Below are positions 16,724 to 26,161 of a stretch of DNA of 64,000 nucleotides, in pieces (positions within the stretch are counted from its first letter, which is position 1; every line of letters starts with the position of its first letter). The notes beneath the pieces are model-generated. The model was not told where the DNA came from. It made no database searches and saw only the letters and a program-made list of their open reading frames with translations. Location of the stretch: contig CAJTXL010000006.1 of NCBI GenBank assembly GCA_910583525.1, positions 1 to 64,000 on the forward strand, read 5' to 3'. The stretch is from an uncultured Muribaculaceae bacterium. Lineage in GTDB: Bacteria > Bacteroidota > Bacteroidia > Bacteroidales > Muribaculaceae. Both the position numbers and the translations under genes were made by a program.

Positions 16724-17524
16724 ATGCGGAATTGGATTATATATATAATAGTCACGGTCTTGCTCTGCTCCTGCGGCGAATACCAGCGTGTGCAGAAGAG
16801 CGAGGACTACAACTATAAGTTCGAGTATGCCAAGCGTGCTTTCGAAGAAAAACGCTATGTGCAGGCTGCGACTCTGCTGAAAGACTGCATCTCGGTCTTC
16901 AAAGGCTCCGACAAAGCCGAAGAATCGCTATATCTGCTTGGCATGAGCCACTACGAGAACAAAGACTACGCTTCGGCATCGGTGTACCTCAAGAGCTACT
17001 ACGGCCGCTATCCCAAAGGCAAATACACCGAAGACGCCCGTTTCTATTGCGGCTACGGATATTATCTCGATTCGCCCGAACCGCAGCTCGACCAGACAGG
17101 CACGCTACAGGCTATTGAAGAGCTGCAGGCATTCCTCGACTACTATCCGCGCAGCGACAAAGTTTCCATTGCCCAAAACGCCATTTTCGAGTTGCAGGAC
17201 AAACTCACTCTCAAGCAGCTACAGAACGCGCAGCTCTACTACAATCTCGGCAACTATATGGGCAACAACTACCAGAGCGCCGTCATCGTGGCACGCAACG
17301 CCGTAAAAGACTATCCTTATTCAAAATATAAAGAAGAACTTGAGATGCTTATTCTCAAGGCACTTTACCAAGAAGCCAACAACTCGGTGGAAGAGCGCAA
17401 AGCCGACCGTTTCCGCGACGTCATCGACGAATACTACTCTTTCATCAACAACTACCCCGACAGCAAGAACCGCTCCGAAGCCGACAACATCCTTAAAATC
17501 GCGCGTCGGCACGTAAAGGAATGA
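16724..17524 (+). CDS. bamD: Outer membrane protein assembly factor BamD
   Basis: A lipoprotein signal with lipobox LCSC (Cys at about residue 17) is followed by TPR-like helical repeats from about residue 30 to the end (ESLYLLGMSHYENKDYASA, then Y-P-K-G-K-Y, Y-P-R-S, Y-P-Y-S and Y-P-D-S at repeat boundaries). This is the pattern of BamD, the periplasm-facing lipoprotein of the beta-barrel assembly machine. Length of 266 residues is normal. ATG 16724 is preferred to upstream starts because it gives a proper signal peptide and lies after the -7 box. Confidence 0.92.
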   Translation: MRNWIIYIIVTVLLCSCGEYQRVQKSEDYNYKFEYAKRAFEEKRYVQAATLLKDCISVFKGSDKAEESLYLLGMSHYENKDYASASVYLKSYYGRYPKGKYTEDARFYCGYGYYLDSPEPQLDQTGTLQAIEELQAFLDYYPRSDKVSIAQNAIFELQDKLTLKQLQNAQLYYNLGNYMGNNYQSAVIVARNAVKDYPYSKYKEELEMLILKALYQEANNSVEERKADRFRDVIDEYYSFINNYPDSKNRSEADNILKIARRHVKE

Positions 17525-17584
17525 CCTTGCCGCCATCTCTCCCCGAAACGTAAAATCAAAAAATATCTTCAAAATCTCATAGAC

Positions 17585-17917
17585 ATGGATTTCAAGAAAA
17601 GCAACACTCCGCTCACAACTGTCACTCGCGACATGATTCAGCTCTCCGAAGACACAGGCAACGTCTACGAAACCGTATGCATCATTGCCCGTCGCGCCAA
17701 CCAAATCGCAGCACAGATGAAATCGGACCTGGAGAAGAAACTCCAGGAGTTCGCGCCCTATAACGACAACCTCGAAGAAGTGAGCGAAAACCGCGAGCAA
17801 ATCGAAATCTCGCGTTACTACGAACGCCTGCCCAAACCTACGCTGATAGCCACGCAGGAGTATATCGACCACAAACTCTTCTTCCACAAGTCAAACAAAG
17901 ACCGCAGCAACATCTGA
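17585..17917 (+). CDS. rpoZ: RNA polymerase omega subunit (Bacteroidetes type)
   Basis: The 110-residue protein has the omega pattern of an N-terminal segment, then VYETVCIIARRANQIA near 28-43, the helix that contacts beta-prime, and a C-terminal extension (YYERLPKPTLIATQEYIDHKL) typical of the Bacteroidetes form. It follows bamD by 60 bases, the usual order in Bacteroidales, and is closed by a strong terminator. Confidence 0.88.
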   Translation: MDFKKSNTPLTTVTRDMIQLSEDTGNVYETVCIIARRANQIAAQMKSDLEKKLQEFAPYNDNLEEVSENREQIEISRYYERLPKPTLIATQEYIDHKLFFHKSNKDRSNI

Positions 17918-17940
17918 TTGCAGCATCTTAAACGCATAGA

Positions 17941-17968
17941 AAACGCCCGACGAATGCCGGGCGTTTTT
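17941..17968. terminator. Bidirectional terminator between rpoZ and the acyltransferase
   Basis: A 9-bp perfect stem AAACGCCCG/CGGGCGTTT with an 8-base loop, T-rich on both strands. It serves two convergent genes ending at 17917 (plus) and 17986 (minus). Confidence 0.88.
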
Positions 17969-17985
17969 CATATGCTTTCTCAAAC

Positions 17986-19158
17986 TTATTTCTTGTGGTA
18001 TACGAATTTGTCCGTAAGCCATTTGCGAACCGGCGTGTCGTAGGCCTTCAGGCTCGCGTATGCCACTGCTATCGATGCGAGGAATATGACGACGGCAACC
18101 CATATATGTGTGCCCACTGGTGCGTCGGCATGCCGTGCCGCCCACTCCATCTGCACATATATCATAGGGTAGTGGGTTATGTACAGCGGATATGATATCG
18201 CTCCGAGAAATTTGCATACCGCAATTGTCTTTTTCCCTTCAAGAGGGCTTCCGGCGCCTGCCATCACCACCATAGGGAACAGGAGGAATATGCACGCGGC
18301 GCAGTATATGCCGTTGAGCATGTTGGGCGTGTCGCCCCCGAGGTGCGGAACGGAAAGGATGACGGCCATTGCCACCGAACACCATATGAAGCCGTTGCGT
18401 GATAGTTTTATGCGCATGCCAAGGCGATATATGAGCAGTCCGCCGAAGAACGGAAACAGCAGACGCGCCACGCCTATGTATATCTGGTCGGGTGAAAGTC
18501 CGAAACCGCCTATAACCGTATGCGCCTCGGCCATGCGGCCTTCAAGCATGCCGAAAATGTCGAGGTTCAGACAAAGGTCGAAGGTAAGCACCGCCGAGAT
18601 TGCCACGAACAATGCGAGCGCGACTTTGGAGAAACGGCGGAATACGCTTGCATACAGAATGTTTGCCACATACTCCCACATAAGCGACCACGCGGCGCCA
18701 TTGAGCGAGTTGATTTCGCGCCAGCCTCGGATATCCATCGAAGGCGGAGTCGGAAACATCAGGCAGCCGAGCAAAGTGATGAGCAGCACTTTCCACCAGG
18801 GCGTCTGCATAACCAGGTCGAACCCCGGGGCATCGCCGAAATAGAACCAAAAGGCTCCTATCAGCGTGCCAAGAATTACCATTGGCTGCAGCCTTATGAG
18901 GCGCCGTTTGTAGAAATCCCATTGCGTCATTCCTTTGCTCCAGCGGTCGTCGTAGGCATAGCCGATGACGAAACCCGACAGGATGAAGAAAAAGTCTACA
19001 GCAAGATAGCCGTGATTGACTATCTGACTGCACGGACCTTTCGAGTAGGTTTCAAACAGATGGAAAACGACGACTATCATTGCCGCTACGCCGCGCAGAC
19101 CGTCGAGAATTTCAAACCGTGGTTTTGATGATAATAATGGTGGTGCTTCTGTCGCCAT
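17986..19158 (-). CDS. Acyltransferase-3 family membrane protein
   Basis: The 390-residue protein has the acyltransferase-3 (OafA/NodX) signature F-E-I-L-D-G-L-R-G-V-A-A at 15-26 with H33 in the first helix and about ten transmembrane segments. Such proteins O-acylate carbohydrate parts of surface polysaccharides or secreted compounds. No dedicated glycan genes adjoin it, so the target is unknown. It is divergent from the AraC-type regulator at 19261, which might control it; that is inference from position only. Confidence 0.88.
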   Translation of the reverse strand: MATEAPPLLSSKPRFEILDGLRGVAAMIVVVFHLFETYSKGPCSQIVNHGYLAVDFFFILSGFVIGYAYDDRWSKGMTQWDFYKRRLIRLQPMVILGTLIGAFWFYFGDAPGFDLVMQTPWWKVLLITLLGCLMFPTPPSMDIRGWREINSLNGAAWSLMWEYVANILYASVFRRFSKVALALFVAISAVLTFDLCLNLDIFGMLEGRMAEAHTVIGGFGLSPDQIYIGVARLLFPFFGGLLIYRLGMRIKLSRNGFIWCSVAMAVILSVPHLGGDTPNMLNGIYCAACIFLLFPMVVMAGAGSPLEGKKTIAVCKFLGAISYPLYITHYPMIYVQMEWAARHADAPVGTHIWVAVVIFLASIAVAYASLKAYDTPVRKWLTDKFVYHKK

Positions 19159-19260
19159 GAATGATTGGTTTTGAGGTGATGAATATTTTGTGCAAAAGTA
19201 GTGAAATTAAACAGCTCTTTATTTACCGATTATATGAAATATTTGCACTATATTTGCATT

Positions 19261-20076
19261 ATGAAGCCGCTTGCCTTTAGATATGATTATGTGCGCCTGT
19301 CCCCCGACAGGCAGATTGGATATCACTATCATTCCCTGTGGGAGCTGGTATATATTGTTGTCGGTCGAGGCATGCGGACGATAGGTCGTCGCACCGAGCC
19401 GTTCGCCGAGGGCGAAGTGCTCCTTATACCGCCTGACATTCAGCATGTGTGGCATTTCGACCGCGAAGTGACGGCGTCCGACGGCACCATAGCCAATATT
19501 GCGGTCTTTTTCGAGCATGACCTTCTCAAAAAATTGTCGATAGTATTGCCCGAAATGGCGGATGCGCTTACTGCGATAAAGGGGAACACGCTTGCATTGA
19601 AATTCACCGGCGAGACACGCGACAAGATAATAGCCTTGTTGCTCTCGATGCGCGAAATCTCGCCCGAAGGCCGGGTGCCGAAAATGCTCGAACTGCTTTC
19701 TCTATTATCGGGAACGGCGACAGCCCTCGAAGGTTCGCAGTTCAAAAAGCTTACGCGTGCCGAGAAACGCATGGAAGAAATCCGCGTTTTCTGCTCATGC
19801 AATTATGCACGAAAAGTCACTTCGGCCGATGCCGCTGCACACGTCGGCATGAACACGTCGGCATTCTGCATTTTTTTGAAACGTACAAGCGGACGGACCT
19901 TTTCTGATTATCTAAACGGAGTGCGCCTCGAAGAAGCCTACGAACGGCTCAGAAACACCGACGAGCAAATAGCGTCAATAGCCTACAGCGTCGGTTTTTC
20001 AAGCGTGGGCTATTTCGACCGGCTTTTCAGGCTCAAATACGGTATAACCCCAAAATCAATAAGGAATGGACATTGA
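19261..20076 (+). CDS. AraC-family transcriptional regulator
   Basis: An N-terminal cupin-like sensor (residues 1-150, with YHYHSLWELVYIV and LIPPDIQHVWHF, typical of the sugar-sensing jelly roll) precedes an AraC double helix-turn-helix (about 180-271, ending with IASIAYSVGFSSVGYFDRLF and a YGITPKSIR tail). ATG 19261 gives the canonical N-terminus MKPLAFRYDY; the 20-codon upstream extension is rejected. A TATATTTG box at 19249-19256 is only 4 bases before this ATG, so the message would be leaderless if that box is used. The effector is unknown. Confidence 0.88.
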   Translation: MKPLAFRYDYVRLSPDRQIGYHYHSLWELVYIVVGRGMRTIGRRTEPFAEGEVLLIPPDIQHVWHFDREVTASDGTIANIAVFFEHDLLKKLSIVLPEMADALTAIKGNTLALKFTGETRDKIIALLLSMREISPEGRVPKMLELLSLLSGTATALEGSQFKKLTRAEKRMEEIRVFCSCNYARKVTSADAAAHVGMNTSAFCIFLKRTSGRTFSDYLNGVRLEEAYERLRNTDEQIASIAYSVGFSSVGYFDRLFRLKYGITPKSIRNGH

Positions 20077-20449
20077 AACACTGCGCGAATACTGCCTGTC
20101 GCTGCCGGGCACGAGCGAGGACATGGCTTTCGGCGATGACCATCTCCTCTTCCGTGTCTGCGGAAAGATTTTCGCCTGCATGGATTTGGCAAGAAACGAC
20201 TGCCTCGCACTGAAATGCAAGCCCGACTATGCCGTAGAGCTGCGCGAGCACCATCCCGAGATAGAGCCGGCATGGCATTGGAACAAGAAATACTGGAACC
20301 AGCTCTCGCTGCATGGAGGTCTGCGCGCAAGCTTCATCGAAGCCCTTGTCCGCCACAGCTATTCCGAAGTGGTGCGCAAACTGCCCAAATCAGTCAAGGC
20401 GGCAAACCCCGAAGTCGTCGTTTTGGATGCCGGTTTCTGTGTTGATTGA
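20066..20449 (+). CDS. MmcQ/YjbR-family protein
   Basis: The 127-residue protein matches the YjbR fold family (CyaY-like, double-wing DNA-binding-like): LREYCLSLPGTSEDMAFGDD at the N-terminus, FRVCGKIFACMDL near 29, and KKYWNQLSLHG near 75. The family is often named a DNA-binding protein but its role is not established. It overlaps the end of the AraC gene by 11 bases and is probably co-translated with it. Confidence 0.85.
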   Translation: MDIETLREYCLSLPGTSEDMAFGDDHLLFRVCGKIFACMDLARNDCLALKCKPDYAVELREHHPEIEPAWHWNKKYWNQLSLHGGLRASFIEALVRHSYSEVVRKLPKSVKAANPEVVVLDAGFCVD

Positions 20450-20466
20450 TTTATTTGTGCCGCGTA

Positions 20467-21687
20467 TCACGCCAGCATGGCGGCCACGCGGCGCAGTGCT
20501 TCGATGAATTTGTCGACTTCTTCGAGGGTGTTGTATATGGCGAATGAGGCGCGGACGGTGCCTTCGATGCCGAAGCGCTCCATCAGGGGCTGGGCGCAGT
20601 GGTGCCCGGTGCGCACGGCTATGCCGAGCTGGTCGAGCAGGATGCCTGTGTCGTAGTGGTGGGCATTGCTTATGAGGAACGATATTACCGCGCTTTTGCC
20701 GGGTGCAGTGCCGTAGATGCGAAGCCCATCGATAGCTGACATGGCCTCGGTGGCATGCTTCAGCAGGGCGTGTTCGTGCGCCGCGATGGCATCGAAGCCA
20801 ATGCCCTCGATGTAATCGATAGCCTGTGCGAGGGCTGCCGCGCCGATATAGTCGGGTGTCCCGGCTTCGAACTTGTATGGCAGCTCAGCCCAAGTCGTGC
20901 CGCTGAAGCTTACATGTCCTATCATCTCGCCGCCGCCCTGGTAGGGGGGCATGGCGTTAAGCAGCTCGCGGCGTCCGTAGAGGATGCCGATGCCTGTCGG
21001 GCCGTACATCTTGTGCGACGAAAAAGCGTAGAAATCAACGCCGAGGGCTTTGACGTCGACCGGCATATGCGCTATGGCCTGTGCGCCGTCGACGCATACG
21101 AGTGCGCCTCGGCTGTGCGCATATTCAGCCATTTCGGCGACAGGGTTGACGGTGCCGAGCACGTTAGAGACCTGCGTCACCGACACAAGACGTGTGCGCT
21201 CAGAGAAAAGGGCGCGGTAGGCGTCGAGGTCGAGCACGCCACTGTCATCGACAGGCACTACTTTTATCACGATGCCTTTGCGCTGCTGCAACAGCTGCCA
21301 AGGCACGATGTTGGAGTGGTGCTCCATCTCGGTGAGTATGACCTCGTCGCCGGTTTCAAGCAGTTGTCCGTAGGATGACGCCACCAGATTTATGCTTTCG
21401 GTAGTGCCGCGTGTAAAGATGATTTCGTCGACGGAGTCGGCGCCGAGAAAGCGCCGCACATGTTCGCGCGAGCTTTCCATCGCCGCCGTCGCTTCCTGTG
21501 ACAGGCAGTGCACGCCCCTGTGCACGTTGGCCTTTTGTGTGTAATACAGATGTGATATGTCGTCGACAACGGCGCGCGGTGTCTGCGTCGAGGCCGTGTT
21601 GTCGAGGTATATCAGCGGCTTGCCGTTGACTTTGCGGTCGAGGATGGGGAAATCCTTCCGTATTGCTGTTACGTCGTATGCTTTCAT
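20467..21687 (-). CDS. sufS: Cysteine desulfurase SufS
   Basis: PLP enzyme that takes sulfur from cysteine for Fe-S cluster assembly. The 406 residues show the PLP lysine K226 in S-S-H-K-M-Y-G-P-T-G and the persulfide cysteine C364 in R-T-G-H-H-C-A-Q-P, which mark group II (SufS) desulfurases. Its start overlaps the sufD stop by 4 bases. It is the last gene of the sufBCDS run; no SufE or SufU sulfur acceptor is in the window. Confidence 0.96.
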   Translation of the reverse strand: MKAYDVTAIRKDFPILDRKVNGKPLIYLDNTASTQTPRAVVDDISHLYYTQKANVHRGVHCLSQEATAAMESSREHVRRFLGADSVDEIIFTRGTTESINLVASSYGQLLETGDEVILTEMEHHSNIVPWQLLQQRKGIVIKVVPVDDSGVLDLDAYRALFSERTRLVSVTQVSNVLGTVNPVAEMAEYAHSRGALVCVDGAQAIAHMPVDVKALGVDFYAFSSHKMYGPTGIGILYGRRELLNAMPPYQGGGEMIGHVSFSGTTWAELPYKFEAGTPDYIGAAALAQAIDYIEGIGFDAIAAHEHALLKHATEAMSAIDGLRIYGTAPGKSAVISFLISNAHHYDTGILLDQLGIAVRTGHHCAQPLMERFGIEGTVRASFAIYNTLEEVDKFIEALRRVAAMLA

Positions 21688-23075
21688 TCGGCTACCGTTT
21701 CAGGGTTTGTGTCGCCGTGGCATGCCGTAGCGCAAGTGTCGCACGAAGCCGAAGCGCCGCTGAGGCGTTTTTCGACCAACACGTGCATGCGTTGGCGCAG
21801 TACCTCAAACGAGATGTTGTCTACCACGTCGGCCATAAATGCCTGCGTGAGCATGCGCCGGGCTTCTTCGGCCGGAATGCCGCGAGTCTGCATATAGAAT
21901 AGGGCGCGCTCGTCGAGCTGGCCCGTAGTCGCACCGTGGCTGCATTTCACGTCATCGCAGTATATTTCGAGCTGTGGCGCTGTCGCCATGTGTGTGCCGG
22001 GGTCGGCAAGCATGTTGCGGTTCGATTGTGCCGCGTCGGTGCCGACAGCGCCATTATCGACAACGATGCAGCCGCCGAAGCCGCCGCGCGAGGTGTCGAA
22101 CAGAGCCGACTTGAACAGCTGGCGGCTGTCGCAATGCGGTGCGCGGTGGTATAGCTGCACCTGAGTGTCGACCTGCTGTGAGCCGGACGTGATGGCAAGC
22201 CCTCCGAGACGCGTGTGCGCCCTTGGGCCTGCAAGCGCAACCGTAATGTTATTTTGGCTCGCCCCCCCGGCAAGGAAGAACGTGTCGACACTCAGCGACG
22301 AGCCTGCGCATTGCACCACATTGAGGTGCCAGCTGCGGCGTGTATTGGCCGAGCTTTCTTCAATGTCGTAGATTTCGACCGAGGCGTCTTCTTCTACCCA
22401 TACGTCGACAACCTCGATGTTGCAGTGGGCAACAGAGGGCGTCTGCGAGTGGTCGCACAGCAGTACTCTTACTTTAGAGCCTGGCATGGCATGCACAAGC
22501 ACGCGCCTCGGCGTAAGCAATGGCACGGGCGAGTTGAACAGATTTACCACCTGCACCGCCTTTTCGACTTCGGTGCCGGCTTCGGTGCGAATATACACGC
22601 CGTCCTGTAGCAGCAACGAATTTATTGCCGCTCCGGGCGACGGCGAGTCGGCGCGGTCCATCATCATCTCCTCGGCATCGCGCCACAGCTCGCCTTCGAG
22701 CGAGCGCAGCGATGTCACCGTCAGCCCCTCGGGACAATTGGCGCTCAGTGCATCGGTTGGCGTGAAGGCGTCGTTTGCCACGATGGCAAGCAGGCTCGAC
22801 AGCTTCGGAACGCCGCAGCGGAACGAGGCCGCGACATCGGCCGGCATGGGCACCCGGGCAAGGTTCACGCCATAGTCCTCGCCGAAGAGCGCTTCGGGGT
22901 AGCACATCGGCGGAGTTGTCTGCGCCGGCGTCCACCCGTTCGCTATTATCTTGCCCAGTGCGGCCTCGCCGAAGTTGTGGATGTGCCACAATGTACGCCG
23001 AAGGTCTTTGTTCAGCAGGGCGTCGTTTTCGTCGGCGAGGTCGAGATACTGCGACAGTGCATCGGTGCGGTTCAT
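21684..23075 (-). CDS. sufD: Fe-S assembly scaffold subunit SufD
   Basis: The 463-residue protein is the SufB paralogue of the SufBCD complex. The right-handed beta-helix core is seen from about residue 180 (VEVVDVWVEEDASVEIYDIEES), and the C-terminal helical domain has the paired CSHGATTGQLDERALFYMQT and EEARRMLTQAFMADV segments. A histidine-rich, cysteine-containing tail (CDTCATACHGD) after residue 440 is unusual and could bind metal; this is speculation. Four-base overlaps with sufC and sufS show tight coupling. Confidence 0.92.
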   Translation of the reverse strand: MNRTDALSQYLDLADENDALLNKDLRRTLWHIHNFGEAALGKIIANGWTPAQTTPPMCYPEALFGEDYGVNLARVPMPADVAASFRCGVPKLSSLLAIVANDAFTPTDALSANCPEGLTVTSLRSLEGELWRDAEEMMMDRADSPSPGAAINSLLLQDGVYIRTEAGTEVEKAVQVVNLFNSPVPLLTPRRVLVHAMPGSKVRVLLCDHSQTPSVAHCNIEVVDVWVEEDASVEIYDIEESSANTRRSWHLNVVQCAGSSLSVDTFFLAGGASQNNITVALAGPRAHTRLGGLAITSGSQQVDTQVQLYHRAPHCDSRQLFKSALFDTSRGGFGGCIVVDNGAVGTDAAQSNRNMLADPGTHMATAPQLEIYCDDVKCSHGATTGQLDERALFYMQTRGIPAEEARRMLTQAFMADVVDNISFEVLRQRMHVLVEKRLSGASASCDTCATACHGDTNPETVAE

Positions 23076-23851
23076 AGGCTTTCGTTTTGTTGTTGGTCGA
23101 CCTGCTCCTTAATCCAGTCGTAGCCCTTTTCTTCAAGTTCGAGCGCAAGCTCGGGGCCGCCGGAGTACACTATGCGCCCTTTGTACAGAATGTGCACGAA
23201 GTCGGGCTTTATGTAGTCCAACAGGCGCTGGTAGTGTGTTATCACAATTGTGGCGTTGTTCTCGGTCTTGAGTTTGTTCACACCTCCGGCCACTATGCGC
23301 AGCGCGTCGATGTCGAGGCCCGAATCGGTCTCGTCGAGTATCGAGAGGCGCGGTTCGAGCACTGCCATCTGGAATATCTCGTTGCGTTTCTTTTCGCCGC
23401 CCGAAAAGCCTTCGTTCACCGAGCGCGAGGCAAGTTTGTTGTCAAGCTCCACTATTGCGCGCTTCTGCCTCATGAGTTTGAGGAAGTCTCCGGCCGACAG
23501 CGGCTCTTCGTTGAGGTATTTGCGTTTGGCGTTGACGGCGGCGCGCATGAAGTTCACCATCGTCACGCCCGGGATTTCTACAGGATACTGGAACGACAGG
23601 AACAAGCCCTCGTGCGAGCGGTCTTCGGGAGACAGCGACAAGAGGTCGACGCCGTGGAACATGGCCGTGCCGCCGGTTACGGTGAAACGCGGGTCGCCGG
23701 CAAGGACGCCCGAGAGGGTGCTCTTGCCCGACCCGTTCGGGCCCATTATGGCATGCACTTCGCCCGGTTTTATGGTGAGGTCGATGCCCCGCAGTATTTC
23801 TTTGCCTTCGATTCCGGCTCTGAGGCCTGAAACTTTGAGTAGTTCGTCCAT
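23072..23851 (-). CDS. sufC: Fe-S assembly ATPase SufC
   Basis: ABC-type ATPase of the SufBCD scaffold. The 259 residues contain Walker A GPNGSGKST at 37-45, the ABC signature SGGEKKR at 150-156 (the SufC form of it) and Walker B LSILDETDSG at 169-178. It lies between sufB (41-base gap) and sufD (4-base overlap). Confidence 0.96.
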   Translation of the reverse strand: MDELLKVSGLRAGIEGKEILRGIDLTIKPGEVHAIMGPNGSGKSTLSGVLAGDPRFTVTGGTAMFHGVDLLSLSPEDRSHEGLFLSFQYPVEIPGVTMVNFMRAAVNAKRKYLNEEPLSAGDFLKLMRQKRAIVELDNKLASRSVNEGFSGGEKKRNEIFQMAVLEPRLSILDETDSGLDIDALRIVAGGVNKLKTENNATIVITHYQRLLDYIKPDFVHILYKGRIVYSGGPELALELEEKGYDWIKEQVDQQQNESL

Positions 23852-23892
23852 ATATTGTGTTGAGGAGTTTTTTCGTTAGTTAGAAAAAGTTG

Positions 23893-25377
23893 CTATCCGA
23901 CGCTTCCTTCGAGTGTTATTGCAAGGAGCTTCTGCGCCTCGACGGCGAACTCCATAGGCAGTTTGTTCATAACCTCCTTGGCGTAGCCGTTGACAATCAG
24001 AGCCACGGCTTCTTCGGTCGGTATGCCGCGCTGGTTGCAGTAGAAAATCTGCTGTTCGGATATCTTAGATGTCGTGGCCTCGTGCTCGACCACGGCCGAT
24101 GCGTTTGCCACGTCGATGACGGGGAATGTGTGCGCGCCGCAGCTGTCGCTGAGCAGAAGCGAATCGCACTGCGTGTAGTTGCGCACGCCTTCGGCCTTCT
24201 TGTCGACCTTTACGAGGCCGCGGTAGCTGTTTTCGCTATGTCCGGCCGATATGCCTTTCGAAACGATTGTCGAGCGTGTGTTCGACCCTATGTGCACCAT
24301 CTTAGTACCCGTGTCGGCCTGCTGGTAGTTGTTGGTGACGGCCACCGAGTAGAACTCGCCTACGGCACCGTCGCCTGCGAGGATGCACGAGGGATATTTC
24401 CATGTAATTGCCGAGCCGGTCTCGACCTGCGTCCACGATAGCTTGGAGTGGTCGCCGCGGCACAAGCCGCGCTTGGTGACGAAGTTGTACACGCCGCCGC
24501 GCCCTTGGGCATCGCCGGCATACCAGTTCTGCACCGTCGAGTACTTTACTTCGGCACGCTCTTCCACGATTATTTCCACGATGGCGGCGTGGAGCTGGTT
24601 CTCGTCACGCATCGGGGCGGTGCAGCCTTCGAGGTAGCTCACATATGCGTCATCGTCGGCAACTATAAGTGTGCGCTCGAACTGCCCGGTGCCCGAGGCG
24701 TTGATGCGGAAATAGGTCGATAGCTCCATCGGGCACCGCACACCCTTGGGTATGTAGACGAACGAACCGTCCGAGAATACCGCCGAGTTGAGTGCCGCAT
24801 AGAAATTGTCGCGGTAGCCCACCACCTTGCCGAGGTATTTGCGCACCAGGTCGGGATATTCCTTTACGGCTTCGCTGAAAGAGCAGAATATTATGCCGAG
24901 TTCGGCAAGACGTTCGCGGTGCGTGGTCTTCACCGACACCGAGTCGAGCACAGCGTCGACGGCCATGCCCGAAAGGGCCTTCTGCTCTTCGATGGGTATG
25001 CCGAGGCGGTTGAATGTGTCGAGCAGTGCCGGGTCGACCTCATCAAGTCTTTTGGGCCTGTCCTTGGCCTTCGGGGCAGCATAGTAGCTTATCGACTGAA
25101 AATCTATTTCGGGGATTTTAAGGTGCGCCCATGTCGGGGGCGTGAGCGTCTGCCAGTGCCTGAACGCCTTCAGGCGGAAGTCAAGCAGCCACTCGGGTTC
25201 GCCTTTCTTCTGCGATATCAGCCTTATGACATCTTCTGACAGACCTGCCGGTATTATTTCAGTGTCGATGTCCGATGTGAAACCGTATTTATACTCTCCC
25301 GATGTGGCACGCGACAAAGTGTCGTTGTCTTCAGATGATTTTTTTTGTGCGTTGTTCTTTTCTATATCGTCGTTCAT
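23893..25377 (-). CDS. sufB: Fe-S assembly scaffold protein SufB
   Basis: Main scaffold of the SufBCD complex, on which the Fe-S cluster is built. The 494-residue protein carries the conserved core PKGVRCPMELSTYFRIN, the ARYSTVQNW-like segment AEVKYSTVQNWY, and the C-terminal CDSLLLSDSCGAHTFP with conserved cysteines, followed by HEATTSKISEQQIFYCNQRG. It heads the suf genes; cvpA lies 42 bases upstream on the same strand, and no separate suf promoter was recognised, so expression may begin before cvpA. Confidence 0.95.
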   Translation of the reverse strand: MNDDIEKNNAQKKSSEDNDTLSRATSGEYKYGFTSDIDTEIIPAGLSEDVIRLISQKKGEPEWLLDFRLKAFRHWQTLTPPTWAHLKIPEIDFQSISYYAAPKAKDRPKRLDEVDPALLDTFNRLGIPIEEQKALSGMAVDAVLDSVSVKTTHRERLAELGIIFCSFSEAVKEYPDLVRKYLGKVVGYRDNFYAALNSAVFSDGSFVYIPKGVRCPMELSTYFRINASGTGQFERTLIVADDDAYVSYLEGCTAPMRDENQLHAAIVEIIVEERAEVKYSTVQNWYAGDAQGRGGVYNFVTKRGLCRGDHSKLSWTQVETGSAITWKYPSCILAGDGAVGEFYSVAVTNNYQQADTGTKMVHIGSNTRSTIVSKGISAGHSENSYRGLVKVDKKAEGVRNYTQCDSLLLSDSCGAHTFPVIDVANASAVVEHEATTSKISEQQIFYCNQRGIPTEEAVALIVNGYAKEVMNKLPMEFAVEAQKLLAITLEGSVG

Positions 25378-25419
25378 TTATATGCCTTGTGTTGAGTATG
25401 AAGCTGTTTAATATAACAA

Positions 25420-25905
25420 CTACGAGGTCTGAGAGGTTGTTAAGTATCCGAGCACTTTCGGGGCGCATTTGGCTACGGCCGTGCGCCATGGCTTCGACGG
25501 TGAGGCGAAACTCGCTCTGTCGGACGGCGCGAAAGCGAGATATACGTTCAGCACTATGCTCATAAGCAGAACGCATGCACCCATGCTGAACAAGGCGCCT
25601 CCGACACGGTCGAGCACGCGTATGTGCATCTTCGACAGCGCAGTGCCGAACAGCCCGGCAATCAGACGTATCGCGATAAAGACCCCTATGAATACCAGCG
25701 AATATACAATGGCACGGTACACGCCGGCATGCTCCGACTGCGCGTCTACGACCAAATCTGCGGCATCACCGCCGAAAAAACGGCATGCGAGTATGGCGCA
25801 AACGATGGCCGCGATGGTCCCCAGCTGATGTATAAGCCCCTTTGCAGCACCCACTATAGCGGCCAACAGCACAAGGGCAAAGATGATGATGTCGATGGCA
25901 TTCAT
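25420..25905 (-). CDS. cvpA: CvpA family membrane protein
   Basis: The 161-residue protein has four predicted transmembrane helices and the CvpA opening N-A-I-D-I-I-I-F-A-L-V-L-L-A-A followed by A-K-G-L-I-H-Q-L near 22-29. CvpA-family proteins in other bacteria have been linked to colicin V production and envelope stress; the molecular role is unclear. It is first in the run cvpA-sufBCDS. Confidence 0.88.
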   Translation of the reverse strand: MNAIDIIIFALVLLAAIVGAAKGLIHQLGTIAAIVCAILACRFFGGDAADLVVDAQSEHAGVYRAIVYSLVFIGVFIAIRLIAGLFGTALSKMHIRVLDRVGGALFSMGACVLLMSIVLNVYLAFAPSDRASFASPSKPWRTAVAKCAPKVLGYLTTSQTS

Positions 25906-25924
25906 TCGCTTCTGTTTTAGATTG

Positions 25925-25944
25925 CAAAATTAGCAATAATTTTG
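25925..25944. promoter_or_regulatory. Palindromic pair of -7 boxes upstream of cvpA
   Basis: CAAAATTA at 25925-25932 is a minus-strand TAATTTTG box 20 bases before the cvpA ATG. It is mirrored by TAATTTTG at 25937-25944 on the plus strand, forming GCAAAATTA-gcaa-TAATTTTGC. The minus box is a plausible cvpA/suf promoter half although no TTG is at the expected distance. The symmetry would also fit an operator. Confidence 0.45.
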
Positions 25945-26064
25945 CAGAAAGTGAAAAGATTGAGAAATCCCCCGAACACCATTTTAAACACCCCATAAAT
26001 AGTGTTGAGACGTAAGATGATGGGTAAAAAACAAAAGCGTTTGCCGATTGTTAAACATTTATAG

Positions 26065-26094
26065 TTGGTATTTCGGCAAAATATGTTAATTTTG
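26065..26094 (+). promoter_or_regulatory. Promoter of the small winged-helix gene
   Basis: TTG at 26065-26067, 19-base spacer, TAATTTTG at 26087-26094. This is a close match to the Bacteroidetes consensus and leaves a leader of about 60 bases. Confidence 0.78.
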
Positions 26095-26161
26095 CATGCA
26101 CAAGTACCATTAGACTCAGTTCAAGAGAAACATATGTCTAACAAATAAACATTCAACATCA

